64,000 bases of DNA from an uncultured Clostridia bacterium (GCA_947165595.1 CAMVAV010000006.1:1-64000); one strand, 5' to 3'. Shown: positions 50,843 to 60,075, counted from the first letter of the stretch. A program made the numbers and translations. Notes: a model not told the origin generated them from the letters alone.

Positions 50843-52153
50843 TTACCTGATGAACACCGTGGAGAACCAGGGGATGTAGGTCACGAGCAGCAGCGCGACC
50901 ACGCACGCGACGATCATCGGCCAAACCGCCTTGGAGATGGACTCGATCGTAACCTTCGTCTGATCCTTCAGCCCCTCCAGCTTGGCGGCGAGGCCGATGG
51001 CGACGAACAGGTTGACGCCGACGGGCGGGGTGACCTGTCCGATCGCGAGGTTCACCGTCGCGATCACGCCGAAGTGGATCAGGTTGATGCCGAGCTGCTC
51101 GGCAACGGGGTACATGATGGGGATGAAGATGTACATGGCGGAGTTCGCGTCCACGAAGCAGCCGGCGATCAGGAAGATGATGTTCACGATGATCAGGAAC
51201 ACGATCTTGTTGCCGGAGACCTGCAGCAGCAGCGCCTGCGCCGCCTTGGAGATGCCGTGCACGGTGCACACATAGCTGAACAGGGACGCCGCGCCGATGA
51301 TGAGCATGATCGAGCCGGTGGTCTTGCAGGAGTCGACCAGAATGTCGTACATATCCTTGAGCTTGACCTCGCGGTAGATGAAGAAGCCGACGATCAGGCC
51401 GTATACGACGGAGACGGCAGCCGCCTCGGTCGGGGTGAAGAAGCCGGAGTAAATGCCGCCGAGGATGATGACGGGCATCAGGAAGCCCCAGAACGCGCTC
51501 TTGAAGCTCTTCCAGCGCTGCGCGGCAGAGGCCTTCTCGCGCGAAGCCTTCAGGCCCTTGCGGTTCGCCTCCATCAGGATGACCGCGACCAGCACGCCGC
51601 CCATCAGGATACCGGGCAGGATGCCGCCCATGAACATGTTGCCGACGCTCGCCTTATCGCCGACGATCGACGAGTAAACGACGAAGGCGATGGAGGGCGG
51701 AATGACGATCGCGATGGACGACGCCGTCGCCATCATGGCGCTGGCGAACGGGGCGGAGAAGCCGCCGCGGTTGATCATGGCGGGGATCAGGATGATGCCC
51801 AGCGCCGCCACCGTCGCGGGGCCGGAGCCGGAGATCGCGCCGAAGAAGCACGCCACGACGACGCAGACGATAGCAATGCCGCCCTTGCGGTGGCCGATGC
51901 AGTCGTCGATGAACTCGACCAGACGCGTGGAGATGCCCGCCTTCGCCATGATGTTGCCGGAGAGGACGAAGAACGGAATCGCCAGCAGCAGGAACTTCGC
52001 CATGCCGTTGTAGAGGTTGGTCGGGACGATGTTGGCGAACTTGTCGCCCGCCTGCACCATCGCCAGCACGGAGGAGAGGCCCAGGCTGACCGCGATGGGG
52101 ATGTTCAGGAACAGCAGGATGAAGAATACGCCGAACAGCAGCAGCGTTGTCAT
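50843..52153 (-). CDS. dctM: TRAP transporter large permease DctM
   Basis: The 436-residue protein has about 12 helices and the DctM signatures AISGSGPATVAALGIILIPA (about 106-125) and VNLFVAIGLA with ATVNLAIGQVTPPVG near the end. It carries substrate and sodium. It overlaps the dctQ stop by four bases (ATGA), so the two are coupled. dctP follows after 73 bases. Confidence 0.96.
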   Translation of the reverse strand: MTTLLLFGVFFILLFLNIPIAVSLGLSSVLAMVQAGDKFANIVPTNLYNGMAKFLLLAIPFFVLSGNIMAKAGISTRLVEFIDDCIGHRKGGIAIVCVVVACFFGAISGSGPATVAALGIILIPAMINRGGFSAPFASAMMATASSIAIVIPPSIAFVVYSSIVGDKASVGNMFMGGILPGILMGGVLVAVILMEANRKGLKASREKASAAQRWKSFKSAFWGFLMPVIILGGIYSGFFTPTEAAAVSVVYGLIVGFFIYREVKLKDMYDILVDSCKTTGSIMLIIGAASLFSYVCTVHGISKAAQALLLQVSGNKIVFLIIVNIIFLIAGCFVDANSAMYIFIPIMYPVAEQLGINLIHFGVIATVNLAIGQVTPPVGVNLFVAIGLAAKLEGLKDQTKVTIESISKAVWPMIVACVVALLLVTYIPWFSTVFIR

Positions 52154-52671
52154 GCCTTTTCCGCCTCCTTATCCTCTTTCTTGGAAAACGCGTCCACGCA
52201 GAACTCGACGGTGTGCAGGATCAGGAACACCGCGCCGACCGGCAGGAAGACCGTGAACATCCACTCGGGGATGCGCAGGATCGGCGTGGACTTGCCGTTG
52301 CCGAACTGCGTGACGACCTTTTTCCAGCCGGTGTCGAGCAGCAGCACCCAGAACAGGGTGTTCGCGGCGGTGATGATGACGGTGAAAACCTTTTTGCCGC
52401 CCTCCTTCAGGCGGTCGTAGACCAGCGACAGGCTGATCAGGCTGCCCTCTCTGGCGCAGAGCGCGCAGCCGAGCATAATGAGAAGCACGAACAGGTTGAT
52501 AACGACCTCTTCCGTCCACGCAAGGGAGATCTTGAAGCTCGGGATCCAGTCGCCGAGCTTGCGGAACAGAACGTTGAGGAACGTCAGCAGCGTGACCACG
52601 ACCAGATCGGCGCTGATGAGAATTTTCTCGAACTCAGCGACGCCGGACATGATCTTTTTAAACGCCTTCAT
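52150..52671 (-). CDS. dctQ: TRAP transporter small permease DctQ
   Basis: The 173-residue protein has four helices and the DctQ pattern, with the aromatic/acidic SLAWTEEVVINLFVLLIMLG segment in the second helix. I chose ATG 52671 behind GGAAAGGAA. It is the first gene of the TRAP operon, under the promoter at 52737-52764. Confidence 0.92.
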   Translation of the reverse strand: MKAFKKIMSGVAEFEKILISADLVVVTLLTFLNVLFRKLGDWIPSFKISLAWTEEVVINLFVLLIMLGCALCAREGSLISLSLVYDRLKEGGKKVFTVIITAANTLFWVLLLDTGWKKVVTQFGNGKSTPILRIPEWMFTVFLPVGAVFLILHTVEFCVDAFSKKEDKEAEKA

Positions 52672-52736
52672 GGAATCATTCCTTTCCCAATGTACTGCGC
52701 GCATACGGCCGACGGGTCCGCCGCCGCAGCAGCAAG

Positions 52737-52764
52737 ATTATAGCACAATGCGACGCAAATGCAA
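52737..52764 (-). promoter_or_regulatory. promoter of the TRAP operon
   Basis: TTGCAT (complement of 52759-52764), a 16-base spacer and a perfect TATAAT (52737-52742) with an upstream TGTGC extension lie 66 bases before dctQ. Confidence 0.75.
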
Positions 52765-52804
52765 GAGTTTTGCGTGCGTCCTTTATTCGTCTTTAACATA
52801 ACGT

Positions 52805-53527
52805 TCAGCGCGGCGCGCCGTTTTTCCGCCCGCGGAGCGCGGCATAGAGCGCCGGAAGCCCCGCGGAGAGCAGGACCAGCGCGGCGATTGCCGGATACGA
52901 CGGGGCGAGCGCCGCGTCGTAGAGGATCAGCGCGCCGCCCGTCAGGCAGCTCAGGGCCGCAAAGCGGTGGACGGAGCGCCAGGAGGCGGGGTCGTCCGTT
53001 CCGGGCAGCCCTCCCAGCGAGAAGCGCGCGCCGCGCGGGCAGTCCAGAAAATGCCCGCCCGCGAGCATGAGCGCCAGCCCCGCGAGCCACAGCGGCAGCA
53101 GCGTTCCGGTCAGCTCCGGCCGCGCCGCGCCGCCCGGGATCGCCCAAGCGCACAGCGGCAGCTCGACCAGCGGGAAGCCCCAGCGTCCCATCAGGCGCAT
53201 GTGGCGCGGCGGAACCTTTTCCAGCCGCTGAAACCGGCGCAGCTGTAAATGGTTGATGACGTCGAGCGCCAGAAAGATGCCCGGCAGCAGGAACACGAGC
53301 CCCCAGCGCGGCAGCGGGTCGTCCTGCCCGCTCAGGCCCACAAGTCCCGTCTGCACGACGGGCGGGATGTCCTGCCAGAGCCGGAGCCCCAGCGCCGTGG
53401 GCGCGAGGCACGCGAGCGCGGTATAGACCAGCAGAAGCGTTCCCTTCTCCGCGCTGACATGGCGGCCGAGGATCTCGGCGCTTTTCCTTTCCAGCTCGCG
53501 CTGCTCGCCTGACTGCTGTTTTCCCAT
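52805..53527 (-). CDS. multi-helix membrane protein, DUF1648/SdpI-like
   Basis: The 240-residue protein has six or seven membrane helices. It starts with a charged stretch and then VYTALACLAPTALGLRLW, followed by PRWGLVFLLPGIFLALDVIN, and later WGFPLVELPLCAWAI and a final pair of helices. This layout resembles DUF1648/SdpI-like membrane proteins found in related Clostridia, a recollection that needs testing. It sits between the TRAP operon and the dehydrogenase complex on the same strand, 54 bases after the E3 gene. Function unknown. Confidence 0.7.
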   Translation of the reverse strand: MGKQQSGEQRELERKSAEILGRHVSAEKGTLLLVYTALACLAPTALGLRLWQDIPPVVQTGLVGLSGQDDPLPRWGLVFLLPGIFLALDVINHLQLRRFQRLEKVPPRHMRLMGRWGFPLVELPLCAWAIPGGAARPELTGTLLPLWLAGLALMLAGGHFLDCPRGARFSLGGLPGTDDPASWRSVHRFAALSCLTGGALILYDAALAPSYPAIAALVLLSAGLPALYAALRGRKNGAPR

Positions 53528-53581
53528 GTCCCTTCCTTTTGCCCGGGGAGGCGTTTGCGCGCCTCCCCGGACGGTTTCTGA

Positions 53582-55312
53582 TTACTTGTTGGAGGTGTGG
53601 ATGGCACGCTTTTCCGCCTGCAGGGCGGCCTCGCGCATCGCCTCGGTGACGGTCGGGTGCGAGTGGATGGTGGCGATGATCTCGTCGAGCGTCATCTCCT
53701 CGCCGATCGCGAGCGCGCCCTCGGCAATGAGGTCGGTCGCGCGCGGCCCGATGATGTGCATACCGAGAATCTCGCCGTACTCCTTGCCGGCGATGATCTT
53801 GACGACGCCCTCGCCGCCGTTGAGGATCAGCGCCTTGCCGTTGGCGGCCATCGGGAACTTGCCGACCTTGTAGTCGAGCCCCTGCGCCTTGCACTGCTCC
53901 TCGGTCAGACCGACGGACGCGGCCTCGGGCTCGATGTACACGCAGGTCGGGTTGGTCTTCTGGTCATAGTGCGCCTCAATGCCCATGATGTTCTCGGCGG
54001 CGACCTCGCCCATCGCGGAGGCGGTGTGCGCGAGCTGGGCGTAACCCAGCACGCAGTCGCCGATGGCGTACACGCCGGGAACCGAGGTCTCCATCTTGTC
54101 GTTGACCTTGATGCGGCCGCGGTCGTTGTCCAGCTTGCCGGCGTCGAGGTCGAGCATCGCGGTGTTGGCGCGGCGGCCGACGGCGACGAGCACCTTCTCC
54201 GCCTCGAAGCTGACCTCCTTGCCCTCCTTGTCCTTGCAGACGACCTTCGCGCCCACGGGGGAGGCCTCGACGCGCTGCACCGGGCACTCGAGATGGAAGT
54301 CCATGCCCATCTTCTTCATGTGGGCGACGCCGATCTTGGTCAGGTCGCCGTCGAGCATCGGCAGCATGTGGTCCAGCGCCTCGACGACCGTGATCTTCGT
54401 GCCGAACGCGGCGTACGCGCAGGCGAGCTCCAGGCCGATGACGCCCGCGCCGATGACCAGCAGGGACTTCGGCAGCTTTTCGAGGCTCAGCGCGCCGGTG
54501 GAGTCGATGCAGTTCGGGTTCTCCTTGAGGCCGGGGATGGGCGGAACGGCGTTGATCGAGCCGGTGGCGACGATGATCGCGTCCGCGGTCATCTCCTCGG
54601 TGGTGCCGTCCGCCTTCTTGACGGAGAGCTTGCCCGGGGCGACGAACTTCGCCTCGCCGTCGACCTTCGTGACCTTGTTCATCTTGAACAGGCCGGCGAT
54701 GCCGCTCGTGAGCTTCTTGCTGATCTCATTCTTATGCTTGATGACCTGCGGGAAGTCGACCTCCACGCCGGAGACCTTCACGCCGATGTCGGGACCCTGC
54801 TCCTTGATGTCGTTGACCAGCTCCGCGCTGTGCAGCAGGCACTTGGTCGGGATGCAGCCGATGTTCAGGCAGGTGCCGCCGAGGTGCTCGCGCTCGATCA
54901 CCGTGACCTTCGCGCCGAGCTGCGCCGCGCGGATCGCCGCGACATAGCCGCCGGGGCCGCCGCCGATGACGATGATCTTCTTGTCGCCGGCGGGCTTCGC
55001 GGGCGCAGCCGGAGCGGCGGGGGCGAACGGGACGGCGGGAGCCGCCGCGCCCGCGGCGCCGGGGACCGCCTCGCCGGGCTTGCCGATCCACGCCAGCGTG
55101 CCCTTGACGGGGACGTCGTCCCCCTCCTGCGCCACGATCTTCAGCAGCGTGCCGTCGACCTCGCTGACGACCTCGTTGGTGAGCTTGTCGGTGGTGATCT
55201 CAAGGATGACCTCGCCGGTCTTGACCGCGTCGCCTTCCTTTTTGATCCATTTGGAGACGGTGCCCTCCTCCATGGTGAGGCCCAGCTGGGGCATTTTCAG
55301 TTCGTATGCCAT
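53582..55312 (-). CDS. lpdA: dihydrolipoyl dehydrogenase (E3) with N-terminal lipoyl domain
   Basis: The 576-residue protein begins with a lipoyl domain (1-80) whose lysine is in EITTDKLTNEV. After an Ala/Pro linker the flavoprotein follows (about 105-575): FAD site GGGPGGYVAAIRAA, redox disulfide GGTCLNIGCIPTKC, NAD site GAGVIGLELACAYA, and the C-terminal His-Glu in IHSHPTVTEA. It reoxidises dihydrolipoyl groups of the 2-oxoacid dehydrogenase complex. The lipoyl domain is strikingly similar to that of the adjacent E2. ATG 55312 follows AGGAGGGAC. It is the last gene of E1a-E1b-E2-E3. Confidence 0.95.
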   Translation of the reverse strand: MAYELKMPQLGLTMEEGTVSKWIKKEGDAVKTGEVILEITTDKLTNEVVSEVDGTLLKIVAQEGDDVPVKGTLAWIGKPGEAVPGAAGAAAPAVPFAPAAPAAPAKPAGDKKIIVIGGGPGGYVAAIRAAQLGAKVTVIEREHLGGTCLNIGCIPTKCLLHSAELVNDIKEQGPDIGVKVSGVEVDFPQVIKHKNEISKKLTSGIAGLFKMNKVTKVDGEAKFVAPGKLSVKKADGTTEEMTADAIIVATGSINAVPPIPGLKENPNCIDSTGALSLEKLPKSLLVIGAGVIGLELACAYAAFGTKITVVEALDHMLPMLDGDLTKIGVAHMKKMGMDFHLECPVQRVEASPVGAKVVCKDKEGKEVSFEAEKVLVAVGRRANTAMLDLDAGKLDNDRGRIKVNDKMETSVPGVYAIGDCVLGYAQLAHTASAMGEVAAENIMGIEAHYDQKTNPTCVYIEPEAASVGLTEEQCKAQGLDYKVGKFPMAANGKALILNGGEGVVKIIAGKEYGEILGMHIIGPRATDLIAEGALAIGEEMTLDEIIATIHSHPTVTEAMREAALQAEKRAIHTSNK

Positions 55313-55326
55313 GACGCCGTCCCTCC

Positions 55327-56562
55327 TCAGACCAAGATGCTCATCGGGGTCTGCAGCAGGTCGCGCAGATCCATCTCGAACTTCGCTACGACCGCGCCGT
55401 CGAGCAGACGGTGGTCGAGCGTGCAGCTCAGACGCATGACCTTGCGTACCACGACCTCGCCGTCCTTGAGCGCCAGCTCGTCCTCGATCGCGCACACGCC
55501 GAGGATCGCCGCGTCGGGCTGGTTGATGATCGGGGTGAAGGTCTCGATGCCGAACATGCCGAGGTTGGAGACCGTGAACGTCGAGCCCTTGTACTCGTCC
55601 GCGCCGAGCTTGTTCTCCTTCGCGCGGGTGGCAAGGTCCTTCGCCGCGTCGGAGATGGCGTCGAGGCTCATCTTGTCCGCGTCGCGGATGACGGGGACGA
55701 TCAGGCCCGCGTCGAGCGCGACCGCCATGCCGAGGTTGACGTGCGCGCGCTGGATGATCTGATTGCCGTCCCAGCTGACGAGCATCTCGGGATGCGCGCG
55801 CAGGCACTTCGCCGTCGCCTTGAGGATCAGATCATTGACGGAATACTTCTTGCCCGTGGTCTCGAGCAGCATCTTGCGGAACGCCATCAGCTCGGTGACG
55901 TCGACCTTGATGTTCTGCGTGACGGGCGGGATCTCGGTGTGGGAGGCGAGCATGCGCTCGGCGACGACCTTGCGCATCCCGACCAGCTTGACGACCGTGT
56001 CGCCCTCCTGCAGATTGCCGCTCTCGGGCTTGGGCGCGGGTTTTGCGGCGGGCACGGGCGCGGCGGCGGGAGCCGGAGCCGCGGTGCCGGCGGCGGCAGC
56101 CGCCTCAATGTCGCGGGCGACGATGCGTCCGCTGGGGCCGGTGCCGGTCACGCGGGACGCGTCCACGCCGAGCTTTGCGGCGAGCTTGCGCGCGAGCGGG
56201 GAGATGCGCAGGCGCGCGCCGTTCGCGGCGGCGGGAGTCGGAGCCGCGGCGGGAGCTGCGGCAGCGGGCGCTGCGGCGGCGGGAGCGGCTGCCGGTGCGG
56301 CGGCGCCGCCGCCGACGGCCTCGCCGGGTTCGCCGATGTAGCACAGCAGGCCCTTGACGGGGATGTCCTCGCCCTCCTGCGCCACGATCTTCAAAAGCGT
56401 GCCGTCAAACTCGCTGACAACCTCGTTGGTGAGCTTGTCGGTGGTGATCTCGAGGATCACGTCGCCGGCCTTGACCGCGTCGCCCTCGTGCTTGATCCAG
56501 GACGAGACGGTGCCTTCCTCCATAGTCAGGCCCAGCTGGGGCATCAAAACTTCATGTGCCAT
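55327..56562 (-). CDS. 2-oxoacid dehydrogenase E2 (dihydrolipoamide acyltransferase)
   Basis: The 411-residue protein has one lipoyl domain (1-80, lysine in EITTDKLTNEV), an Ala/Pro linker, a peripheral-subunit-binding domain (about 113-150, ISPLARKLAAKLGVDASRV), a second linker, and the catalytic domain (about 190-411) with active-site DHRLLDGAVVAKF. It passes the acyl group from E1 to CoA. Gene order and E1 type fit a pyruvate or acetoin dehydrogenase; the substrate is not decided by sequence alone. It is 14 bases from the E3 gene. Confidence 0.95.
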   Translation of the reverse strand: MAHEVLMPQLGLTMEEGTVSSWIKHEGDAVKAGDVILEITTDKLTNEVVSEFDGTLLKIVAQEGEDIPVKGLLCYIGEPGEAVGGGAAAPAAAPAAAAPAAAAPAAAPTPAAANGARLRISPLARKLAAKLGVDASRVTGTGPSGRIVARDIEAAAAAGTAAPAPAAAPVPAAKPAPKPESGNLQEGDTVVKLVGMRKVVAERMLASHTEIPPVTQNIKVDVTELMAFRKMLLETTGKKYSVNDLILKATAKCLRAHPEMLVSWDGNQIIQRAHVNLGMAVALDAGLIVPVIRDADKMSLDAISDAAKDLATRAKENKLGADEYKGSTFTVSNLGMFGIETFTPIINQPDAAILGVCAIEDELALKDGEVVVRKVMRLSCTLDHRLLDGAVVAKFEMDLRDLLQTPMSILV

Positions 56563-56579
56563 TTTCTACGCCCCTCCTC

Positions 56580-57560
56580 TCACTTGTTCAGAACGCGCTT
56601 GACGGCCTTGACGATGTCCGCCGGGTGCGGGAAGTTCTGGTCCTCGAGCACCGGGGAGAACGGGGAGACGATGTTCAGGCCGCACACGCGCTCCACGGGC
56701 GCGTCGAGCTCGTCGAACAGCTCCTCGCCGATCTCCGCAGAGAGCTCGCCGGCATAGCTGCCGCGCTTGACCTCCTCGGAGACGATGATGACGTTGTGGG
56801 TCTTGGAGACGGACTTGCGGATCGCCTCCCAGTCGACCGGGACGAGCGTGCGCAGGTCGAGGACCTCCACGTCGATGCCCTCCTGCGCCAGCGTCTCGGC
56901 GGCCTCCATCGCGAAGTTGACCTCGCGGCTCCAGGAGATGATGGTCAGGTCCTTGCCCTCGCGGCGGACCTTCGCCTCGCCGATCGGGGTGATGTACTCG
57001 CCGTCGGGGATTTCCTCCTTGCGGGCGTAGAGCAGCTTATGCTCCATGACCACAACGGGATCGGGATCGCGCAGCGCCGCCTTGATGAGGCCCTTGGCGT
57101 CCTCGGCGGTGCAGGGGGCGACGACCTTCAGGCCGGGGAAGTGGCACACCATGCCCTCGAGGGACTGGGAGTGCTGACCGGCGTTGCGGCGTCCGGAGCC
57201 CATCGGCATACGGAGCACCAGCGGGATCGAGCACTGGCCGCCGGACATGTACTTGAGCTTCGCCGCCTGGTTGAACAGGGGGTCGGCGCACTCGGTGACA
57301 AAGTCGTCGTACATCAGCTCGACGCAGGGGTGCATGCCGCGCATCGCGGCGCCGACCGCCATGCCCATGAAGCCCTCCTCGGAGATCGGGGTGTCGATCA
57401 CGCGGTTGGGGCCGAACTCATCCAGAAAGCCGGTGGTGATGGCAAACACGTTGCCCATGACCGCCATATCCTCGCCCATGATGAACATCTTGTCGTCACG
57501 GACCATTTCCTCGTGCAGGCCCTCACGAATGGCCTTGCTGACACTGATCTTCTTGCTCAT
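56580..57560 (-). CDS. 2-oxoacid dehydrogenase E1 beta subunit
   Basis: The 326-residue subunit has the transketolase pyrimidine-binding domain (EDMAVMGNVFAITTGF, DTPISEEGFMGMAVGAAMRG) and the C-terminal domain (about 200-320, ITIISWSREV-like strand and PVERVCGLN). It forms the heterotetrameric TPP-dependent E1 with the alpha subunit. ATG 57560 overlaps the alpha stop (ATGA). It resembles AcoB/PdhB-type proteins. Confidence 0.95.
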   Translation of the reverse strand: MSKKISVSKAIREGLHEEMVRDDKMFIMGEDMAVMGNVFAITTGFLDEFGPNRVIDTPISEEGFMGMAVGAAMRGMHPCVELMYDDFVTECADPLFNQAAKLKYMSGGQCSIPLVLRMPMGSGRRNAGQHSQSLEGMVCHFPGLKVVAPCTAEDAKGLIKAALRDPDPVVVMEHKLLYARKEEIPDGEYITPIGEAKVRREGKDLTIISWSREVNFAMEAAETLAQEGIDVEVLDLRTLVPVDWEAIRKSVSKTHNVIIVSEEVKRGSYAGELSAEIGEELFDELDAPVERVCGLNIVSPFSPVLEDQNFPHPADIVKAVKRVLNK

Positions 57561-58561
57561 CTTGCCACACACCTTTCGTTATCAGCCGTATACATATCCT
57601 CGGTGACCTCGCTGGGATCGGGGTACGGGGACTCGTCCGCGAACTTCACGGCGGCGTCCATCTCTTCCTTCGCCTCCGCCTTGATCTTCTCAAGCTCATC
57701 GTCCTTGACGCCGAGCGCCTTGAGCCTCTTGGCCATCTTCTCGATCGCGTCGTTCTTGAGCGCGTTTTCCATGTACTCCGCGGGGCGGTACACGGCGGGA
57801 TCGCCGCAGTAGTGGCCCTGATAGCGGTAGACCTTCGCCTCGACGACGAACGGGCCCTTGCCGGAGCGCGCGTGCTCAAGCGCCTTGGTCATGGTTTCGT
57901 ACACCGCCACGGGGTCGGTGCCGTCCACAACGGCGTAATCGACGTTGTACGCCGCCGCGCGGGTCGCGAGGTCGGGCGTGTTGGTCACGCGGTGGATCTC
58001 GGTGGAGACGCCGTAGCAGTTGTTCTCGATGAACCAGACCATCGGCAGCTTCCACGTCGCCGCCATGTTCAGCGACTCATGGAACGAGCCCTCGTTCGTG
58101 GAGCCGTCGCCGAAGCAGCCGATCGTGACGCTGTTGTCGCCCATGATCTTGCTCGCCAGCGCGCTGCCCGCGCTGATGCACTGACCGGCGCCGACGATGC
58201 CGTTCGCGCCGAGGTGGTTCATCTTCGCCATGTCGGCGATGTGCATCGAGCCGCCCTTACCCTTGCAGTAGCCGGTCTTCTTGCCGAACAGCTCCGCCAT
58301 GCAGAGCTTGGGGTCGCCGCCGCGCGCGATGGCGTGGCCGTGGCCGCGGTGCGTGCTGGTGAAGAAGTCCTGCGGCTGCATCGCCGCGAACGCGCCGGCC
58401 GCCGCCGCCTCCTGACCGATGCTCAGGTGGATGTTGCCCGCGAGCATACCCTTCGTGAAGCACTCCGCAGCATGCTCCTCAAACGAGCGGATGCGTACCA
58501 TCGTGCGGTACAGACCCAGCAGGAACTCCTTGGAGTATTCCTCTTTCTTTGCCTTTGCCAA
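57557..58561 (-). CDS. 2-oxoacid dehydrogenase E1 alpha subunit
   Basis: The 334-residue subunit binds TPP through GCFGDGSTNEGSFHESLNMA and continues with ENNCYGVSTEIHR (about 150-195). It also has the THRGHGHAIARGGDP segment common to this family. It decarboxylates the 2-oxoacid (or acetoin) and acylates E2. I prefer TTG 58561, which has GAGAAAGG about ten bases upstream and gives the family-like start AKAKKEEYSKEFLL; GTG 58570 is in frame but too close. The gene begins the E1a-E1b-E2-E3 run. Confidence 0.94.
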   Translation of the reverse strand: MAKAKKEEYSKEFLLGLYRTMVRIRSFEEHAAECFTKGMLAGNIHLSIGQEAAAAGAFAAMQPQDFFTSTHRGHGHAIARGGDPKLCMAELFGKKTGYCKGKGGSMHIADMAKMNHLGANGIVGAGQCISAGSALASKIMGDNSVTIGCFGDGSTNEGSFHESLNMAATWKLPMVWFIENNCYGVSTEIHRVTNTPDLATRAAAYNVDYAVVDGTDPVAVYETMTKALEHARSGKGPFVVEAKVYRYQGHYCGDPAVYRPAEYMENALKNDAIEKMAKRLKALGVKDDELEKIKAEAKEEMDAAVKFADESPYPDPSEVTEDMYTADNERCVAR

Positions 58562-58657
58562 TGTTTTCACGCCTTTCTCATAATATTGATCTTCGTTCTG
58601 TGACAGGATCATATATAAAGACGTCATTCCTGGCGCTTTATAACCTTGTGACGCGGC

Positions 58658-59134
58658 TCACTCCTGACGCGGGGCGAACAGGGGGACCTCCAGCTCGTCG
58701 TCGAACTTGCGGCCCATGACCATGCCCTCGATCTCCGCGATCACGACGTCCACGGTCAGCAGCACCTTCGTGCCCTCGACCAGGTGTCCGCCGTGCCCGC
58801 CGCCGTGGCGGTCGCTGAGCGAGACGTGGACGTGGAGGTTGGTGTTGCCCTCGTCGTCGTGGCAGATGATGCCGGACGCGCTCAAAAGCTCGATGGGCCC
58901 GGTGAGGTGCAGCACCTCGCCGTAGCCGTAGCCCGCCTTGGTCGGCAGCTCGACCGGGTTGCAGTAGCACACGCCGTCCAGCGAGCCGATCGCGCTGAGG
59001 ATCACGCCGTTGTTGATGTGCGCGCGCCGGCACGCCTCGGTCAGTCCCAGCAGCACGTCGGTGCCCGGCGTCAGGCGCAGGGGAACGACGCGGGAAATGC
59101 GGCCCTCCGCCATCCGAATATCAAAGTCCGCCAT
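58658..59134 (-). CDS. PPC/DUF296 domain protein
   Basis: The 158-residue protein is a single PPC domain: VLLGLTEACRRAHINNGVIL, SAIGSLDGVCYCNP, LHVHVSLSDRHGGGHGGHLV with the histidine cluster. It is a diverged relative of the protein at 37112, and like it lies inside an organic-acid operon, here just ahead of E1 alpha. No AT-hook or other DNA-binding motif is visible. GGAGGAATCACT precedes ATG 59134. Role unknown; a metal- or ligand-binding role fits the histidines. Confidence 0.88.
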   Translation of the reverse strand: MADFDIRMAEGRISRVVPLRLTPGTDVLLGLTEACRRAHINNGVILSAIGSLDGVCYCNPVELPTKAGYGYGEVLHLTGPIELLSASGIICHDDEGNTNLHVHVSLSDRHGGGHGGHLVEGTKVLLTVDVVIAEIEGMVMGRKFDDELEVPLFAPRQE

Positions 59135-59182
59135 AGTGATTCCTCCTTTGAAATGCTAAATATATAAAATGTGTAAGGTCGG

Positions 59183-59950
59183 TCAGAGCGTCAGCCGCTC
59201 GAAGGGCTCCGAGAGCAGGAACGCGGGCGGACGGCCCTTTCCCCAGCGCTCGTACGCGTGGGCGAGGCGGCCCCGCATCCCGTTTACGTCGTCGTCGCGG
59301 AAGGGGATGTGGTACACGCAGACGGTTTCGGCGTCCAGCGTGCCTCGGAAGAAGCGCCCGGTCCGCAGCGCGGAGAAGAACAGCGGGTTGACGAATACGC
59401 TGCGCAGATGCGTATCGCCGAGGCAGGCGAAGTCCTCGTGGACGTAATCGGCGTCGGCGGTGATGAGCACGCGCTTTTCGCCGAAGGTCAGCAGATAGCA
59501 GAAGTGCCTGACATGCTCGAACGCCGCGTCCAGATGCTTCGTGCGGAAGGAACGCACCTCAATGTGCGGCTCGATGCGGTACGACGCGTGGTCGGTCGCG
59601 TCCGAGAGCGGCACGGCGGGCGTCCCGCTCTGCCAGAGAAAGGACACCAGGCCGCTCTCGCGCACGCTGTGCGTATCGGGAAGGAACACCCCCTTCACTC
59701 GCCGGCGCCGGAGAAATTCCAGCGTCATCTCCGGAGAGAAGTGGTCCGGGTGCGCGTGGGTGAAGAGCAGGTAGTCGATCCGCTCGAACGGATGTCCGCC
59801 GTCCAGCAGGCTTTCCCAAACGGCGTCCGTCAGGTTGCTGAACGGGTGCCCCTCGCGCCCGTAGATGGCGTCCAGCAGGAGCGTCGTGCCGTCGTATTCC
59901 AGCAGCAGCCCTGCGTTCGCCACCAGCGTCACGCGCAGCGCTTGCTCCAT
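59183..59950 (-). CDS. MBL-fold metallo-hydrolase
   Basis: The 255-residue protein has the beta-lactamase-fold metal motif THAHPDHFS (about 64-72), where the usual HxHxDH is HAHPDH. A later aspartate lies in LITADADYVHEDF, and a closing histidine in CVYHIPFRD. The group resembles UlaG/YtnP-like hydrolases of uncertain substrate. It is the first gene after the minus-strand promoter (60047-60075), which makes it the likely first gene of the dehydrogenase operon. GGGAGGGCC precedes ATG 59950. Confidence 0.85.
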   Translation of the reverse strand: MEQALRVTLVANAGLLLEYDGTTLLLDAIYGREGHPFSNLTDAVWESLLDGGHPFERIDYLLFTHAHPDHFSPEMTLEFLRRRRVKGVFLPDTHSVRESGLVSFLWQSGTPAVPLSDATDHASYRIEPHIEVRSFRTKHLDAAFEHVRHFCYLLTFGEKRVLITADADYVHEDFACLGDTHLRSVFVNPLFFSALRTGRFFRGTLDAETVCVYHIPFRDDDVNGMRGRLAHAYERWGKGRPPAFLLSEPFERLTL

Positions 59951-59975
59951 CGGCCGGCCCTCCCTAAGACATCTT

Positions 59976-59984
59976 ATGTCTACA
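59976..59984. promoter_or_regulatory. candidate GntR/FadR operator in the MBL leader
   Basis: ATGTCTACA repeats the core of the palindrome at 60201-60210. It lies between the minus promoter and the MBL start, where a bound repressor would block transcription. Confidence 0.5.
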
Positions 59985-60046
59985 GAGCGTCAGATGGCGT
60001 CTCCTTATAAAGCGAGCAGACAACTAACCTCTTGTGGACAGTCTCA

Positions 60047-60075
60047 AGTGTATGCGCATCCTGCGAAAATGTCAA
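60047..60075 (-). promoter_or_regulatory. promoter of the MBL-PPC-dehydrogenase operon
   Basis: TTGACA (complement of 60070-60075), 17 bases, and TACACT (60047-60052). It is divergent from the GntR promoter. Confidence 0.82.

Noticed and set aside
53597..58603. Several long plus-strand open frames opposite the dehydrogenase operon
   Set aside because: They mirror E1, E2 and E3, which are clear full-length enzymes on the minus strand. The plus-strand products have no recognisable domains or ribosome sites.
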